Notes under the pieces: model-generated
Database searches by the model: none
What the model saw: only the letters and a program-made list of their open reading frames with translations
What the model was told of the DNA's origin: nothing
From: CAVQBP01 sp964448105
Lineage (GTDB): Bacteria; Bacteroidota; Ignavibacteria; Ignavibacteriales; Ignavibacteriaceae
Direction of reading: 5' to 3'
Length of the DNA: 52,652 nucleotides
NCBI GenBank assembly: GCA_964448105.1
Contig: CAYUVK010000025.1
Span: forward strand, 1-52,652
Program-made: the position numbers and the translations under genes
Shown here: positions 1 to 8,859 of the stretch, one piece after another
How the letters are laid out: the number at the start of each line of letters is the position of its first letter
Position numbering within the stretch: the stretch's first letter is position 1

Positions 1-376
1 TTAAAGGTCAAAAAGTGTTGCTGAAATATATGTAATTTGTTAAATAACATAATGTTACAGATAGTAAACTCAATTCAAATGAGTTTCGTTAAAAAGATAA
101 CTGCAAAAAAGCGCTTCACTAAAAAAAATTCAGATATTTAAGGTCTGAATTTTTTGGGTGAAGCTTAGGAAATAGGCTAAAACTAACATTTTCATTATAC
201 GAAATGTCAAACTATAATTTCGGATAAATGAATTTATAACTGAGAACTTTATATTAGTACTTGTTTTTAGCAACACAAAATGACCTTTATACCCGAAATG
301 ACATTTTTTTACTTTTTAGTCAAACCCAAAGAATAAGATTATGAACTCCGTGTAACTCCATTAGTAATTTAAGGGT
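1..376. other. Intergenic region at left edge
   Basis: This stretch is AT-rich and has no convincing gene on either strand. Its one clear structure is the long hairpin at 113-164, listed separately. The lipocalin gene ends at its right edge on the minus strand. The gene to the left lies outside the window, so I cannot tell which transcript the region belongs to. Confidence 0.6.
113..164. terminator. Long hairpin, probable bidirectional terminator
   Basis: An inverted repeat of about 21 bp per arm. GCTTCAC at 113-119 pairs with GTGAAGC at 158-164. AAAAAATTCAGA at 123-134 pairs with TCTGAATTTTTT at 144-155, leaving a 9-nt loop. The A-run on one side and T-run on the other would let it end transcription in both directions. 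It lies 213 nt past the lipocalin stop, so it may equally end a gene to the left of the window. Confidence 0.6.
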
Positions 377-901
377 TTATTGCGGGCTCATTTCAAAATC
401 GGATGGGTTATAACCCTGCTCTTTAAGTATTCCCCAAATTTTATCCACTGTCTGCTGATCAAGCTTTTTTGTACGGCTTAAAATCCAGCCGTATTTCCTG
501 CTCGGGGTTCCGACGATTGCCCATTGATAATTTTCATCAAGACCGATTATCCAGTAATCTCCCCAGAATGGTCTCCATCCTAGAAAGCTTACAAAGCTGA
601 CTTCAAGTTTTGCATTCGAATTTTTATCAACAACTCTTGCAACTCCGTCAGCATCATCAATATCTCCATCTTTATCAATACAAGAATTAACAACTGAAAT
701 TTCACCATCTTCTTTAAGAGTATATTTTGCTGTTGTTCCTCTTACACATTGATCCTGGAAGCTGTTCGGAATTTTAGCGATCTCATACCAGAGTCCGGCG
801 TACTTTTTCAGATCAACATGGGCAATGGTTTTGGGAGGATTTGACTGAGAAAAAATCGATATTGAAAATAATATTGCTGTTCCAATGATAAATATTTTCA
901 T
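377..901 (-). CDS. Secreted lipocalin, Blc-like
   Basis: A 174-aa protein with an N-terminal hydrophobic Sec signal (residues 1-20, ending near SIFSQS). The lipocalin GxW signature follows in GLWYEIAKIPNSFQ (from residue 36). The rest matches the bacterial Blc pattern, including the WRPFWGDYWIIGLD strand region and the YGWILSR segment near the end. Blc family members bind lipids or other hydrophobic ligands at the envelope. E. coli Blc is a lipoprotein, but I see no lipobox cysteine after this signal, so the protein is probably periplasmic and soluble. It is divergent from the M1 peptidase gene, with 220 nt between the starts. The ligand cannot be told from sequence. Confidence 0.85.
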   Translation of the reverse strand: MKIFIIGTAILFSISIFSQSNPPKTIAHVDLKKYAGLWYEIAKIPNSFQDQCVRGTTAKYTLKEDGEISVVNSCIDKDGDIDDADGVARVVDKNSNAKLEVSFVSFLGWRPFWGDYWIIGLDENYQWAIVGTPSRKYGWILSRTKKLDQQTVDKIWGILKEQGYNPSDFEMSPQ

Positions 902-1121
902 GGTTAAATTATTCCTAAATACTTTGTTAATAAAATATCCTTATTTCAAATTAAAAATCAAGTCCCGGGATAATAAAGTAAATTGTCATGAAAGGATTAA
1001 TTATTATTTGGAAAAACTCTTGTGTAATTTTATTGATTATCACTTCAATTTTACTAATATTTAATTCAGAGTATTAACTAAGGTGGTAAATTCAACATAT
1101 CTAAGAATTTGGGGTAGAAAA

Positions 1122-3149
1122 ATGTGTGACTTACCTATAAAATATATTCGATTCATTCTATTATTTCTGTTAGTTTTTTTAATTCAGGATACCCTGCTTC
1201 CTCAAACAATTTTTCCAACACCTTTAAGCCCGCGAAATGCAAGCTACGATATGGAAGTAACTCTTAATCCTAAGACAAAAATCTTAGATGGATTTGAAGT
1301 TTTACACTGGAGAAACATTTCCAGTGATGTTATTAATGAACTGAGATTTCATTTATACCTGAATGCATTTAAAAATACAAAATCTACATTTATTAAGGAA
1401 TCCGGCGGGCAGCTAAGAGGACTAACTTTTAACGAAGGCGCAGACAGCAACTGGGGGTGGATTGATGTTCTATCAATGAAAATACAAAACGGAGAAGATC
1501 TAACAAATAAAATAACATTTATTCATCCTGATGACAATAATACAGATGATCAAACTGTAATAAGCATTCCTCTTGCCAAACAGATAAAGCCGGGAGAAAC
1601 AGTTAACATCAATATTAAGTTCAAATCGAAGCTGCCAAAAATTTTTGCGAGAACCGGGTTTGCCGGAGATTACTTTTTAGTTGGTCAGTGGTTTCCGAAG
1701 ATTGGAGTATATGAGTTTCCAGGTATACGTTACGCAACAAAAGGTGGATGGAACTGTCATCAATTCCACGCCAATTCGGAATTTTATGCAGACTTTGGTG
1801 TTTATAATGTAAGCATCACGCTTCCGCAAAAATATATTGTTGGCGCTGTAGGCATAAAGGTAGATGAAAAGAAAAATAATAATGGCACAAACACTATAAA
1901 GTTTCATGCGGAAGATGTTATTGATTTTGCATGGACGGCATCACCTCGATTTAAGGTAGTTGAAAAACAATGGAAGCATGTAAATGTAAAAATTATGCTG
2001 CAGCCGGAACATTTTGCACAGGCAGGCAGGCATATTAAGGCAATTACTGCAGCATTAGATTATTTTGATAAGCATGTTGGAAAATATCCATATCCCAACC
2101 TTACAATAGTTGATGCACCGATTAAAGGTTTTGGTTCTGCGGGGATGGAATACCCGACGTTTATAACTTCTAGCTCGCTTTGGGGAATGCCGGAAGGAAT
2201 TAGAATAACCGAGCAGGCAATAATACATGAATTCGGACATAATTATTTTATGGGGATGCTTGCATCAAATGAGTTTGAAGAGGCATGGATGGATGAAGGC
2301 ATCAACACATATATGGAATCAAGAATAATGAACCATACTTACGGCAATAAAACTTCACTTATTAATATTGCCGGTTATCACGAAGGGGATTTAGAATCCT
2401 CCAGGCAGGGATACGTTGGAATGTGGAATCCTAAAATTGCAGAGGACTCCAGGTATGCCTGGGAATATCCTGATGGCGGTTACGGAAGTATCACATATTA
2501 TAAAACTACTATATGGCTGACAACCCTGGATCGGCTTGTCGGCAGGAAAGTAATGGATGAAATTATGCAGACATATTTTGAAAGGTGGAAGTTTAAACAT
2601 CCCTGCGGGAAAAATTTTATTGATATTGTTAATGAAATTGTGAAAAAAAGACTGGGAAATAAATTCGGCGAAGATATGAATTGGTTTTTTGATGAAGTTC
2701 TCTACGGGACTAATATTTGTGATTACGAACTTCATGGAATTAATATTAGTAAGATCCGGAAGCCTTTAGGTATATACGACAGTTTAGGCAAGAAATTATT
2801 GTTTAAAACAAATTACAATAAAAGAGATATTGATTTATATCATTCCAAAGTTGTGGTTTTCCGTTTAGGTGAAGTAATTATGCCGGTCGAAATACTTGTG
2901 CATTTTGATAACGGAATGGATACTTTAGTTAACTGGAGCGGAAAGGAAAGAACCTTTGATATACGGTTTGATAAACCGGAAAAAGTTGTTTGGGCAAAAG
3001 TAGACCCGGATCATAAAATATATATTGATATGAACTTTAATAATAACAGCTATACGACAAAGCCGGAAAGCGCACCTTTCAAAAAATATATGACAAAATT
3101 CATTTTCTGGGTGGAAAATTTAATCACTTCAATGTCTATGATTTTCTAA
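1122..3149 (+). CDS. Secreted M1-family zinc metallopeptidase
   Basis: A 675-aa gluzincin aminopeptidase-type protein. The zinc site HEFGH (H369, E370, H373) is followed after exactly 18 residues by E392 in WMDEG, the M1 spacing HExxH-x18-E. A GxMEN-like exopeptidase loop is present as GSAGMEYP. The N-terminal part is a beta-rich M1 N-domain. The open frame extends upstream to a GTG at 1083, but I prefer the ATG at 1122: it follows GGGGTAGAAAA and puts the hydrophobic signal (IRFILLFLLVFLI) close to the N-terminus. The 302-aa membrane protein gene begins 14 nt after the stop, so the two are probably co-transcribed. It likely digests peptides in the periplasm or outside the cell. Confidence 0.85.
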   Translation: MCDLPIKYIRFILLFLLVFLIQDTLLPQTIFPTPLSPRNASYDMEVTLNPKTKILDGFEVLHWRNISSDVINELRFHLYLNAFKNTKSTFIKESGGQLRGLTFNEGADSNWGWIDVLSMKIQNGEDLTNKITFIHPDDNNTDDQTVISIPLAKQIKPGETVNINIKFKSKLPKIFARTGFAGDYFLVGQWFPKIGVYEFPGIRYATKGGWNCHQFHANSEFYADFGVYNVSITLPQKYIVGAVGIKVDEKKNNNGTNTIKFHAEDVIDFAWTASPRFKVVEKQWKHVNVKIMLQPEHFAQAGRHIKAITAALDYFDKHVGKYPYPNLTIVDAPIKGFGSAGMEYPTFITSSSLWGMPEGIRITEQAIIHEFGHNYFMGMLASNEFEEAWMDEGINTYMESRIMNHTYGNKTSLINIAGYHEGDLESSRQGYVGMWNPKIAEDSRYAWEYPDGGYGSITYYKTTIWLTTLDRLVGRKVMDEIMQTYFERWKFKHPCGKNFIDIVNEIVKKRLGNKFGEDMNWFFDEVLYGTNICDYELHGINISKIRKPLGIYDSLGKKLLFKTNYNKRDIDLYHSKVVVFRLGEVIMPVEILVHFDNGMDTLVNWSGKERTFDIRFDKPEKVVWAKVDPDHKIYIDMNFNNNSYTTKPESAPFKKYMTKFIFWVENLITSMSMIF

Positions 3150-3163
3150 AAAAAGGTTTAAAG

Positions 3164-4072
3164 ATGAAAATTTTAACATCATATATAATGGGATTTAAAT
3201 CAGCTTTTAAAACAAAAAAACTTTCCATAACAATTTATATTATAACATTATGCCTTGCTTTATGCCTGGCACTTCCTTTTGGAAATACAATTGAGAAAGA
3301 AGCGGGAAGCTCAATGGCATTTGTATCATTATTAAAAGATTTTGATTACACTGTCTACAAAGATTTCATGAATCAATCTTCAAAAGCTATTGGACCATAT
3401 TTATCAGTTGCTGTATGGGCCGGACTATTTTATCTTATTCTCACTATTTTTTTTGAAGGCGGGATATTGACCATATTAAAAAGAAGAGAAGGTAAATATT
3501 CTTTAAGTGCTTTCTGGAAAGGGAGTGCTGAATATTTTTCAAGATTTCTCAGGCTGGCGATTTATTCGGTTGTCATACAAATTATTGTTTTTCTTGCTGT
3601 TTATATTCCCCTGGCAAATATTCTGGATTCAGCTTATGGTACCGTTGAAAGCGAAGTCCCTTTATTTTATATAGGACTTTCCGGTATGATGATTCACTTA
3701 ATCCTTTTCATTTTTGTTTTAACTGTAGCAGATTATGCCAAGATAATGATAGTTGAAAATGAAAATTTTAAACCGTTAAAAACATTATTGAAATCATTCG
3801 CATTTGTAATTAAACATTTTATAAGTACATATTTCCTTTATTTAAGTTTATTACTTTTCCCGGTTTTCTTATTCATTATTTATCTCAAATTCGAAGGGGT
3901 AATTGGAATGTCGATCGGGGCGGGAATATTCTTAGTATTTATTATTCAGCAATTGCTCATCTGGTGCAGGGTATTTATTAAAATATGGTTTTTAGGAAGC
4001 GAATTAAATCTTTACGGAAAATTCGAAAGGAGAGAAAAACAAATAAAAAAAATACCTGTTTTTGAACTCTAA
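3164..4072 (+). CDS. Polytopic membrane protein, function unknown
   Basis: A 302-aa integral membrane protein with about six predicted helices, around residues 22-42, 82-100, 128-150, 165-190, 217-240 and 245-270. It has a basic C-terminal tail (KFERREKQIKK). The layout resembles the membrane-domain families built from repeated long helices with soluble loops (for example the GPDPase membrane-domain type), but I see no catalytic motif and do not assign a function. It starts 14 nt after the M1 peptidase stop with an AAAGG-type site nearby, so the two are very likely one transcript. The kinase gene follows after 72 nt. Confidence 0.7.
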   Translation: MKILTSYIMGFKSAFKTKKLSITIYIITLCLALCLALPFGNTIEKEAGSSMAFVSLLKDFDYTVYKDFMNQSSKAIGPYLSVAVWAGLFYLILTIFFEGGILTILKRREGKYSLSAFWKGSAEYFSRFLRLAIYSVVIQIIVFLAVYIPLANILDSAYGTVESEVPLFYIGLSGMMIHLILFIFVLTVADYAKIMIVENENFKPLKTLLKSFAFVIKHFISTYFLYLSLLLFPVFLFIIYLKFEGVIGMSIGAGIFLVFIIQQLLIWCRVFIKIWFLGSELNLYGKFERREKQIKKIPVFEL

Positions 4073-4144
4073 TTAGAAGATAAAGTATTTATATACTAAA
4101 AATCTAGTTCTTTTTTTTTCTAATGATTTATTAAGTTTGAAGTA

Positions 4145-5731
4145 ATGAAAAACCCTATTAAAAAAATTGCACTAATATTAATACTGATAATTATACTCCC
4201 GGCATTAATATTTTCATTATATGAAATTAACTCTCTAAATGAATCCGAACGTGTAATAGAAGAAATATATAATAACCAGCTTGAAGCAATCCTGTTTTCA
4301 GTAAATCAATATTCGGAAGATATTGTCTCGGGCTGGCGAAGCAAATTAAATTTACTGCTGACGGATAATATATCCCATCCTGAATACTTTAAAGCAAAAG
4401 CAGATAGTTTTCTTAGTATTAATAAAGCAATCAGTTTAATTATTTTTGCAGATAGCCTGGAAGGGAAAAGCACCTCTAAATTATATTACGGAACAGGAGA
4501 ACATGAAAATAATTATTCTTACAATATTAAGGATTTTTTAAAGAATAACAGTGCAAAAATAAAAAAGCTTTATACTTATGAAAGAGGGGGTTACAGCAAA
4601 ATAGAACCTCTCCCGGATGAGTCGACCGATACCAGCAATGTTTTAATTTTTTTGCTTGATGACCCTGCAGATATAAAGAACATCTGTATAATGGTTATCG
4701 ACCCCGCAAAATTTGTAAGAGATGCCTTAGGAGCAAAAATTAAAGAAATAGCCGAAGACAAATTTATAATTACATGTTCGTCCCTTAAAGCTAAAAATTC
4801 GAATGAATTTATCTTTACAACGGAAGATCTTCAAAACCAAAAAATTCAGCAGAGAAAAAATCTCTGGCTAATTCCTAATTATCAGCTTGGAATTTTATTA
4901 AAGGGGAGAACAATCGAAGCTTTGGCAAAAAGCCGTTCAACCACCAGCTTAATTTTAATCTCGATTTTAATCATAATTTTAATTTCAGGGGTTTACATCG
5001 TATTTAGGAGTGTCAGGAAAGAAATGGAACTTACAAGAATAAAATCGGACTTTGTTTCAAATGTTTCCCACGAGCTCCGGACTCCACTGGCTTTAATAAG
5101 TATGTTTGCGGAAACTCTGGAAATGGGAAGAGCGGCTTCAGAAGAAAAGAAAAAAGAATATTATTCCATAATTAGTAAAGAGGCAACCAGGTTAAGCCGG
5201 ATTGTAAATAAAATCTTAAGCTTTTCCAAAATTGAAGCGGGCAGAAGAGAATACCGTTTTTCAAGTGTTAGTGTAAATAGGCTGGTTGAAGAAGTTTTTT
5301 ATTCATATCAATTTCATCTTCAAAACAGTGGTTTTAAATTTTCTTATTCCACAGGTGAATCTGTTCCTGAAATTCAAGCCGATGGTGAAGCAATATCCGA
5401 AGCATTAATTAATCTTATTGATAATGCAATTAAATACAGCAACGATAAAAAAGAAATAACCATTACAACCGGGTCCGGGCAGGACTCTATTTTTATAGAA
5501 GTAAAAGATAAAGGTATGGGCATCTCCGAAGAAAATCAGAAAAAAATATTTGAAAAATTTTACCGGGTTAGTAATGGATTAGTCCACAATACTAAGGGTA
5601 CAGGATTGGGATTAACACTAGTAAAACATATTGTGGATGCACACCACGGAAAAATAAAAGTGAAAAGCAAACTTAATGAAGGGAGCAGTTTTATACTTAA
5701 TTTTCCGATTAATAATAAGATAAAATTATGA
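4145..5731 (+). CDS. Sensor histidine kinase
   Basis: A 528-aa membrane sensor kinase. One helix lies at residues 8-25 and a second at about 267-288, bracketing a periplasmic sensor region of about 240 residues that I cannot assign to a family. The HisKA domain follows almost directly, with phosphoacceptor H309 in SNVSHELRTPL. The ATPase domain has the N box (INLIDNAIKYS), G1 (DKGMGIS), F box (FEKFYR) and G2 (GTGLGLTLVKHIV). No clear HAMP linker separates the second helix from HisKA. It pairs with the response regulator 106 nt downstream. The signal it senses is unknown. Confidence 0.92.
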   Translation: MKNPIKKIALILILIIILPALIFSLYEINSLNESERVIEEIYNNQLEAILFSVNQYSEDIVSGWRSKLNLLLTDNISHPEYFKAKADSFLSINKAISLIIFADSLEGKSTSKLYYGTGEHENNYSYNIKDFLKNNSAKIKKLYTYERGGYSKIEPLPDESTDTSNVLIFLLDDPADIKNICIMVIDPAKFVRDALGAKIKEIAEDKFIITCSSLKAKNSNEFIFTTEDLQNQKIQQRKNLWLIPNYQLGILLKGRTIEALAKSRSTTSLILISILIIILISGVYIVFRSVRKEMELTRIKSDFVSNVSHELRTPLALISMFAETLEMGRAASEEKKKEYYSIISKEATRLSRIVNKILSFSKIEAGRREYRFSSVSVNRLVEEVFYSYQFHLQNSGFKFSYSTGESVPEIQADGEAISEALINLIDNAIKYSNDKKEITITTGSGQDSIFIEVKDKGMGISEENQKKIFEKFYRVSNGLVHNTKGTGLGLTLVKHIVDAHHGKIKVKSKLNEGSSFILNFPINNKIKL

Positions 5732-5837
5732 GGGTGTTTATTTAAAGGTGATTTCTTAGTCCATAATTTTTATCTTACTATAGTTTAGTATTTGAATTTC
5801 TGAATTATATACTTAATAATTTAATAAGGGTGAATTA

Positions 5838-6527
5838 ATGAGCAAAATTTTAATTGTGGAAGATGAGCCGGATATGCGAACCGGATTGAAAGATAACCTT
5901 GAGTTTGAAGGTTATGAAGTAAATTTTGCTGAGGATGGGGAGACCGGGTTAAAGAATATCCTTGAAGGTGATTATGATCTGGTACTGCTAGATGTTATGC
6001 TTCCCAGGATGTCCGGATTTGATGTCTGTAAAACTGTACGTAAAAAGGGGAAAAACATACCAATTATACTTCTTACAGCTAAGGGAGAAGAGATAGATAA
6101 AGTTCTAGGCCTGGAACTAGGTGCTGATGATTATGTTACAAAACCGTTTGGCTTAAGAGAGCTTCTCGCTAGAATAAAAGCCGTCTTAAGGAGAGCTGAA
6201 GAAAAAGCTCAATCTGAAGGGAAGGATACTTTTATAAACATCGGGAGAATAGAAGTAAATTTTTCTACATATAATGCGTTGGAAGATGGTTTGGCAGTAC
6301 AAATGTCTCATAAAGAATTTGAAATCCTAAACTATCTCTGGAGCAAAAAAAATTCTACCGTAAGCAGGGATGATTTACTAAATAACGTTTGGGGCTATGA
6401 TGAAAGCCCAACTACTAGGACTGTAGACAATTTTATTCTAAAATTAAGGCAAAAGATAGAAAAAGATCCTGATCATCCTAAAATAATTTTAACTGTACAC
6501 GGAATTGGTTATAAACTTATAGGTTAG
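5838..6527 (+). CDS. OmpR/PhoB-type response regulator
   Basis: A 229-aa regulator. The receiver domain (1-118) has the acidic pocket in VEDEPD, phosphoacceptor D52 in LLDVMLP, the switch T80 in LLTAKG and K102 in YVTKPFG. A winged-helix DNA-binding domain follows (about 130-229), with the typical C-terminal TRTVDNFILKLRQKIE and HGIGYKLIG. It starts after AATAAGGGTGAATTA. The partner is the kinase just upstream, and the likely nearest target is the secreted gene at 6694. Having the kinase gene first with a 106-nt gap, rather than overlapping, suggests the regulator may also have its own promoter. Confidence 0.93.
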   Translation: MSKILIVEDEPDMRTGLKDNLEFEGYEVNFAEDGETGLKNILEGDYDLVLLDVMLPRMSGFDVCKTVRKKGKNIPIILLTAKGEEIDKVLGLELGADDYVTKPFGLRELLARIKAVLRRAEEKAQSEGKDTFINIGRIEVNFSTYNALEDGLAVQMSHKEFEILNYLWSKKNSTVSRDDLLNNVWGYDESPTTRTVDNFILKLRQKIEKDPDHPKIILTVHGIGYKLIG

Positions 6528-6603
6528 TTTAGACACCTTTAATTGACCAAAAGTCTGCTTTTTAATTAGATTTCACGCTAAATATAGTCAAGAATTGATG
6601 TTG

Positions 6604-6644
6604 TGACAATTTTTTACAATCCATTACGTAAAAATGACTCATGT
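6604..6644 (+). promoter_or_regulatory. Shared upstream element, copy 1
   Basis: A 41-nt stretch starting TGACA, 90 nt before the ATG at 6694. Aligned without gaps to 8102-8142 it matches at 30 of 41 positions by my count, including TTTTTACAA, TTAC and ATGAC. It also contains TTACA/TTAC steps about 9-10 nt apart, the kind of spacing OmpR-type regulators use. Whether it is a promoter or an operator cannot be settled by reading. Confidence 0.4.
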
Positions 6645-6663
6645 GTGATTTTATACTCTTAGA

Positions 6664-6674
6664 TTTGTCACAAA
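6664..6674. promoter_or_regulatory. Small palindrome before the 6694 gene
   Basis: TTTGTCACAAA is an 11-nt palindrome ending 19 nt before the start codon of the GH2-like sugar-binding gene. It could be an operator close to the transcription start. It is short enough to be chance in AT-rich DNA. Confidence 0.25.
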
Positions 6675-6693
6675 GAAAAGTAGAGAGTATCTC

Positions 6694-7764
6694 ATGAAAA
6701 CACAAACTAACATAGTCTTAAATTGCTTAACAGCAATTTTATTTTTCGGTTTGTTAACACAAACTGGTTTAGCTCAGAAAAAAGAACGACTAATGAACCT
6801 AAAAGGTTACTGGAAATTCAGCATCGGGGATGATATGAATTGGGCTAATCCTTCTTACAATGATGATAAGTGGGAAGAAATTAGAGTCCCTGATTACTGG
6901 GAAAATGAAGGATTCTATGGCTACAACGGTTATGCCTGGTATAGAAAACATTTTACTTTTCCGGATGATTTTAATGGTTCAATGGTTTACCTGCAATTAG
7001 GCGCAATTGACGATATAGACCAAACCTACTTAAATGGAAAGATGGTTGGTGTTTCAGGTTCATTTCCGCCAAATTATGAAACTGCATATAATGCCTGGAG
7101 AAACTACCCTGTACCTGTCAGCTATTTTAAAAAGAATGGTGATAATGTTATTGCAGTGAGAGTCTTTGATTCACAATTGGGGGGAGGAATAGCAAGTGGT
7201 GATATAGGTCTTTATTTTATTCCCAATGAATTAGTAGCAGAAGAAAACCTTGAAGGCGAGTGGAAATTCAAGACAGGCGACAATACAGAATGGAAACAAA
7301 ATGATTTTAATGATAATAATTGGGCAACTCTAATGGTTCCGGGTTACTGGGAATCCCAGGGATATAAAGACTATGACGGATATGCCTGGTATAGAAAAGC
7401 TTTTCGGGTTCCTAAAGGTCTGAGCAATAAAAAATTAGTTCTTATGATGGGTAAAATTGACGACCTAGATGAGGTTTACTTAAACGGAAAGCTGGTAGGT
7501 TCCACCGGAACTATGTATGATAATCCCGCAAGAAATACACATGACAATAATGAATATGATCAATTCAGGGGATATTATTTGCCTGATGGATTAATAAAAG
7601 CAAATGAAGATAATGTTATTGCTGTAAGAGTTTGGGATGGATATTTGTATGGCGGTATATACCAGGGGCCGGTCGGATTAATTTCACAGGAAAAATATAT
7701 TAAGTTCTGGCGGAATAATAAATCAAAGAAGAATATTTTTGACGTATTTTTTGATTGGAATTAA
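6694..7764 (+). CDS. Secreted protein with two GH2-type sugar-binding domains
   Basis: A 356-aa exported protein (signal about 1-27, ending near GLAQKK). It consists of two tandem copies of the galactose-binding-like jelly roll that forms the N-terminal domain of family 2 glycoside hydrolases. Copy 1 is about residues 33-180 and copy 2 about 186-330. Both show the same landmarks: GYWKFSIGDD versus GEWKFKTGDN, then W-VP-YWE, then GYAWYRK, then a D-D--YLNGK-VG strand, then VIAVRV. There is no TIM barrel and no catalytic glutamate. It probably binds carbohydrate in the periplasm or on the surface. It follows the two-component pair with 166 nt between, so it may be under that control. The reading of the repeats is secure; the ligand is not. 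Confidence 0.8.
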   Translation: MKTQTNIVLNCLTAILFFGLLTQTGLAQKKERLMNLKGYWKFSIGDDMNWANPSYNDDKWEEIRVPDYWENEGFYGYNGYAWYRKHFTFPDDFNGSMVYLQLGAIDDIDQTYLNGKMVGVSGSFPPNYETAYNAWRNYPVPVSYFKKNGDNVIAVRVFDSQLGGGIASGDIGLYFIPNELVAEENLEGEWKFKTGDNTEWKQNDFNDNNWATLMVPGYWESQGYKDYDGYAWYRKAFRVPKGLSNKKLVLMMGKIDDLDEVYLNGKLVGSTGTMYDNPARNTHDNNEYDQFRGYYLPDGLIKANEDNVIAVRVWDGYLYGGIYQGPVGLISQEKYIKFWRNNKSKKNIFDVFFDWN

Positions 7765-7797
7765 TTTTTTCTCACTCTTACATAATTATAACCTTAG

Positions 7798-7827
7798 CAA
7801 ACATCCCGGGCTTAACCGGGATGTTTG
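7798..7827. terminator. Rho-independent terminator
   Basis: A perfect 12-bp stem: CAAACATCCCGG at 7798-7809 and CCGGGATGTTTG at 7816-7827, with loop GCTTAA. TCTTT follows on the plus strand. It lies 33 nt past the stop of the GH2-like sugar-binding gene and so probably ends that transcript. Its core resembles the hairpin at 8860-8888. Confidence 0.8.
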
Positions 7828-8101
7828 TCTTTAAATAAGAATTTACATCATACCTCATCAAACTATATAACAATTTACTTTTAATTTCTTTCAAATTATG
7901 CTTTGCAATTTTGCGAACCAGGACTTCTAAGATTAAACCAGTCAAAAATCTTTTCAATATCCCGGGCAACATCTACCTTCCAAATGTATCTTTAAAATAA
8001 AGAGGAGTGTTAACAAATCTAAAACTTAAACAAAATTAAAACAGGGAAAATTTTTTATGTACAAAAAGATAACTTTAGTAAAAAATTAATTACCGAATCA
8101 A

Positions 8102-8142
8102 TGACATATTTTTACAAACGTTTACCTATGGATGACACCTGT
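8102..8142 (+). promoter_or_regulatory. Shared upstream element, copy 2
   Basis: The second copy of the 41-nt element found at 6604-6644, starting TGACATATTTTTACAAACG, 120 nt before the ATG at 8222. The likeness suggests that the two secreted-protein genes share a promoter type or regulator. The evidence is the alignment alone. Confidence 0.4.
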
Positions 8143-8221
8143 TACAATTCAATCATTTAAGTTTGAATTAGAAATTTGATTTGAACCCGATCGTAAACTT
8201 AATTACAAGGAGGTAAATAAA

Positions 8222-8680
8222 ATGACAGTAAAAGGGAAAAAAACAGTAAAGCTGGCTGCAATTGTTTTAATTGCAGCATTATTATCGAGTAATGTATTTG
8301 CCGTAAATTTTCTTAAAGGCAATATCACAAAAACTCTGAAGAATGAAATCCCGGAAATGATGGTAAAGAATTTAGCAATGGGGATAGCATCAGATAATTT
8401 AGGATTAAGAAGAAGCTGCATTTATTTCGCCGGATTTTATGAAATTGAAGAGCTTGTTAATCCACTGGTTGAACAGTTAGCTAAAGAACCCGACTCGAAC
8501 ACAAGAATTCTTATTGCGTTATCACTTTATAAAATCGGTAGTAAAGACGCTATAAAAGCCATTGAAGAATTAGCAAAGAATGATGTTAATCCCAAAGTTA
8601 AAAAGATGGGAATTGCTATACTTAATGAATTTCACAATGATAAGTCTTATTCAACAAATTTAGACATTACAAAAAAGTGA
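8222..8680 (+). CDS. Small secreted HEAT-repeat-like protein
   Basis: A 152-aa exported protein with a clear signal (basic MTVKGKKTVK, then LAAIVLIAALLSSNVFA, cleavage near residue 27). The mature part is made of helical hairpins like HEAT or PBS-lyase repeats, for example NTRILIALSLYKIGSKDAIKAI and NPKVKKMGIAILNEF. Such repeats are protein-binding scaffolds; no enzyme motif is visible. A strong Shine-Dalgarno (AAGGAGG) sits 8 nt before the ATG, suggesting high expression. Probable terminators flank it at 7798 and 8725, so it is probably a single-gene transcript. Its partner is unknown. Confidence 0.75.
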   Translation: MTVKGKKTVKLAAIVLIAALLSSNVFAVNFLKGNITKTLKNEIPEMMVKNLAMGIASDNLGLRRSCIYFAGFYEIEELVNPLVEQLAKEPDSNTRILIALSLYKIGSKDAIKAIEELAKNDVNPKVKKMGIAILNEFHNDKSYSTNLDITKK

Positions 8681-8724
8681 GTAAGATTTGAAAGAACAAA
8701 AGCTCATACATATCCTCCTCCGAT

Positions 8725-8758
8725 AATAAACCCTGGTCGTTCAAGATCGGGGTTTATT
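8725..8758. terminator. Rho-independent terminator after the HEAT-like gene
   Basis: AATAAACCC at 8725-8733 pairs with GGGTTTATT at 8750-8758. The stem extends inward through TGGTC/GATCG with wobble pairs to a short GTTCAA loop. TCTTTT follows. It lies 45 nt beyond the stop at 8680. Confidence 0.7.
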
Positions 8759-8859
8759 CTTTTAAAGATGTTAGCATTAAATTCTTCTGAAGAGTAATCC
8801 CCTATTTTTATATAATCATTTCCCCTTTTTGATTATTTTTCTGCGTCAAAATAGTAGAG

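Larger units (their letters stand above)
7765..8221. other. Intergenic region between two secreted-protein genes
   Basis: The region holds the terminator at 7798-7827 and the shared upstream element at 8102-8142, then the strong site AAGGAGG just before the start at 8222. A 64-codon minus-strand frame at 7778-7972 runs through the terminator and I do not accept it as a gene. Nothing else is supported. Confidence 0.6.

Noticed and set aside
988..1077. 29-codon frame with a hydrophobic peptide (MKGLIIIWKNS...) just before the M1 peptidase
   Set aside because: No Shine-Dalgarno, very AT-rich DNA where hydrophobic codons are expected by chance, and no sign of a leader-peptide structure.
7778..7972. 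64-codon minus-strand frame between two secreted-protein genes
   Set aside because: It runs through the perfect terminator hairpin at 7798-7827, has no clear ribosome site and no recognisable family.
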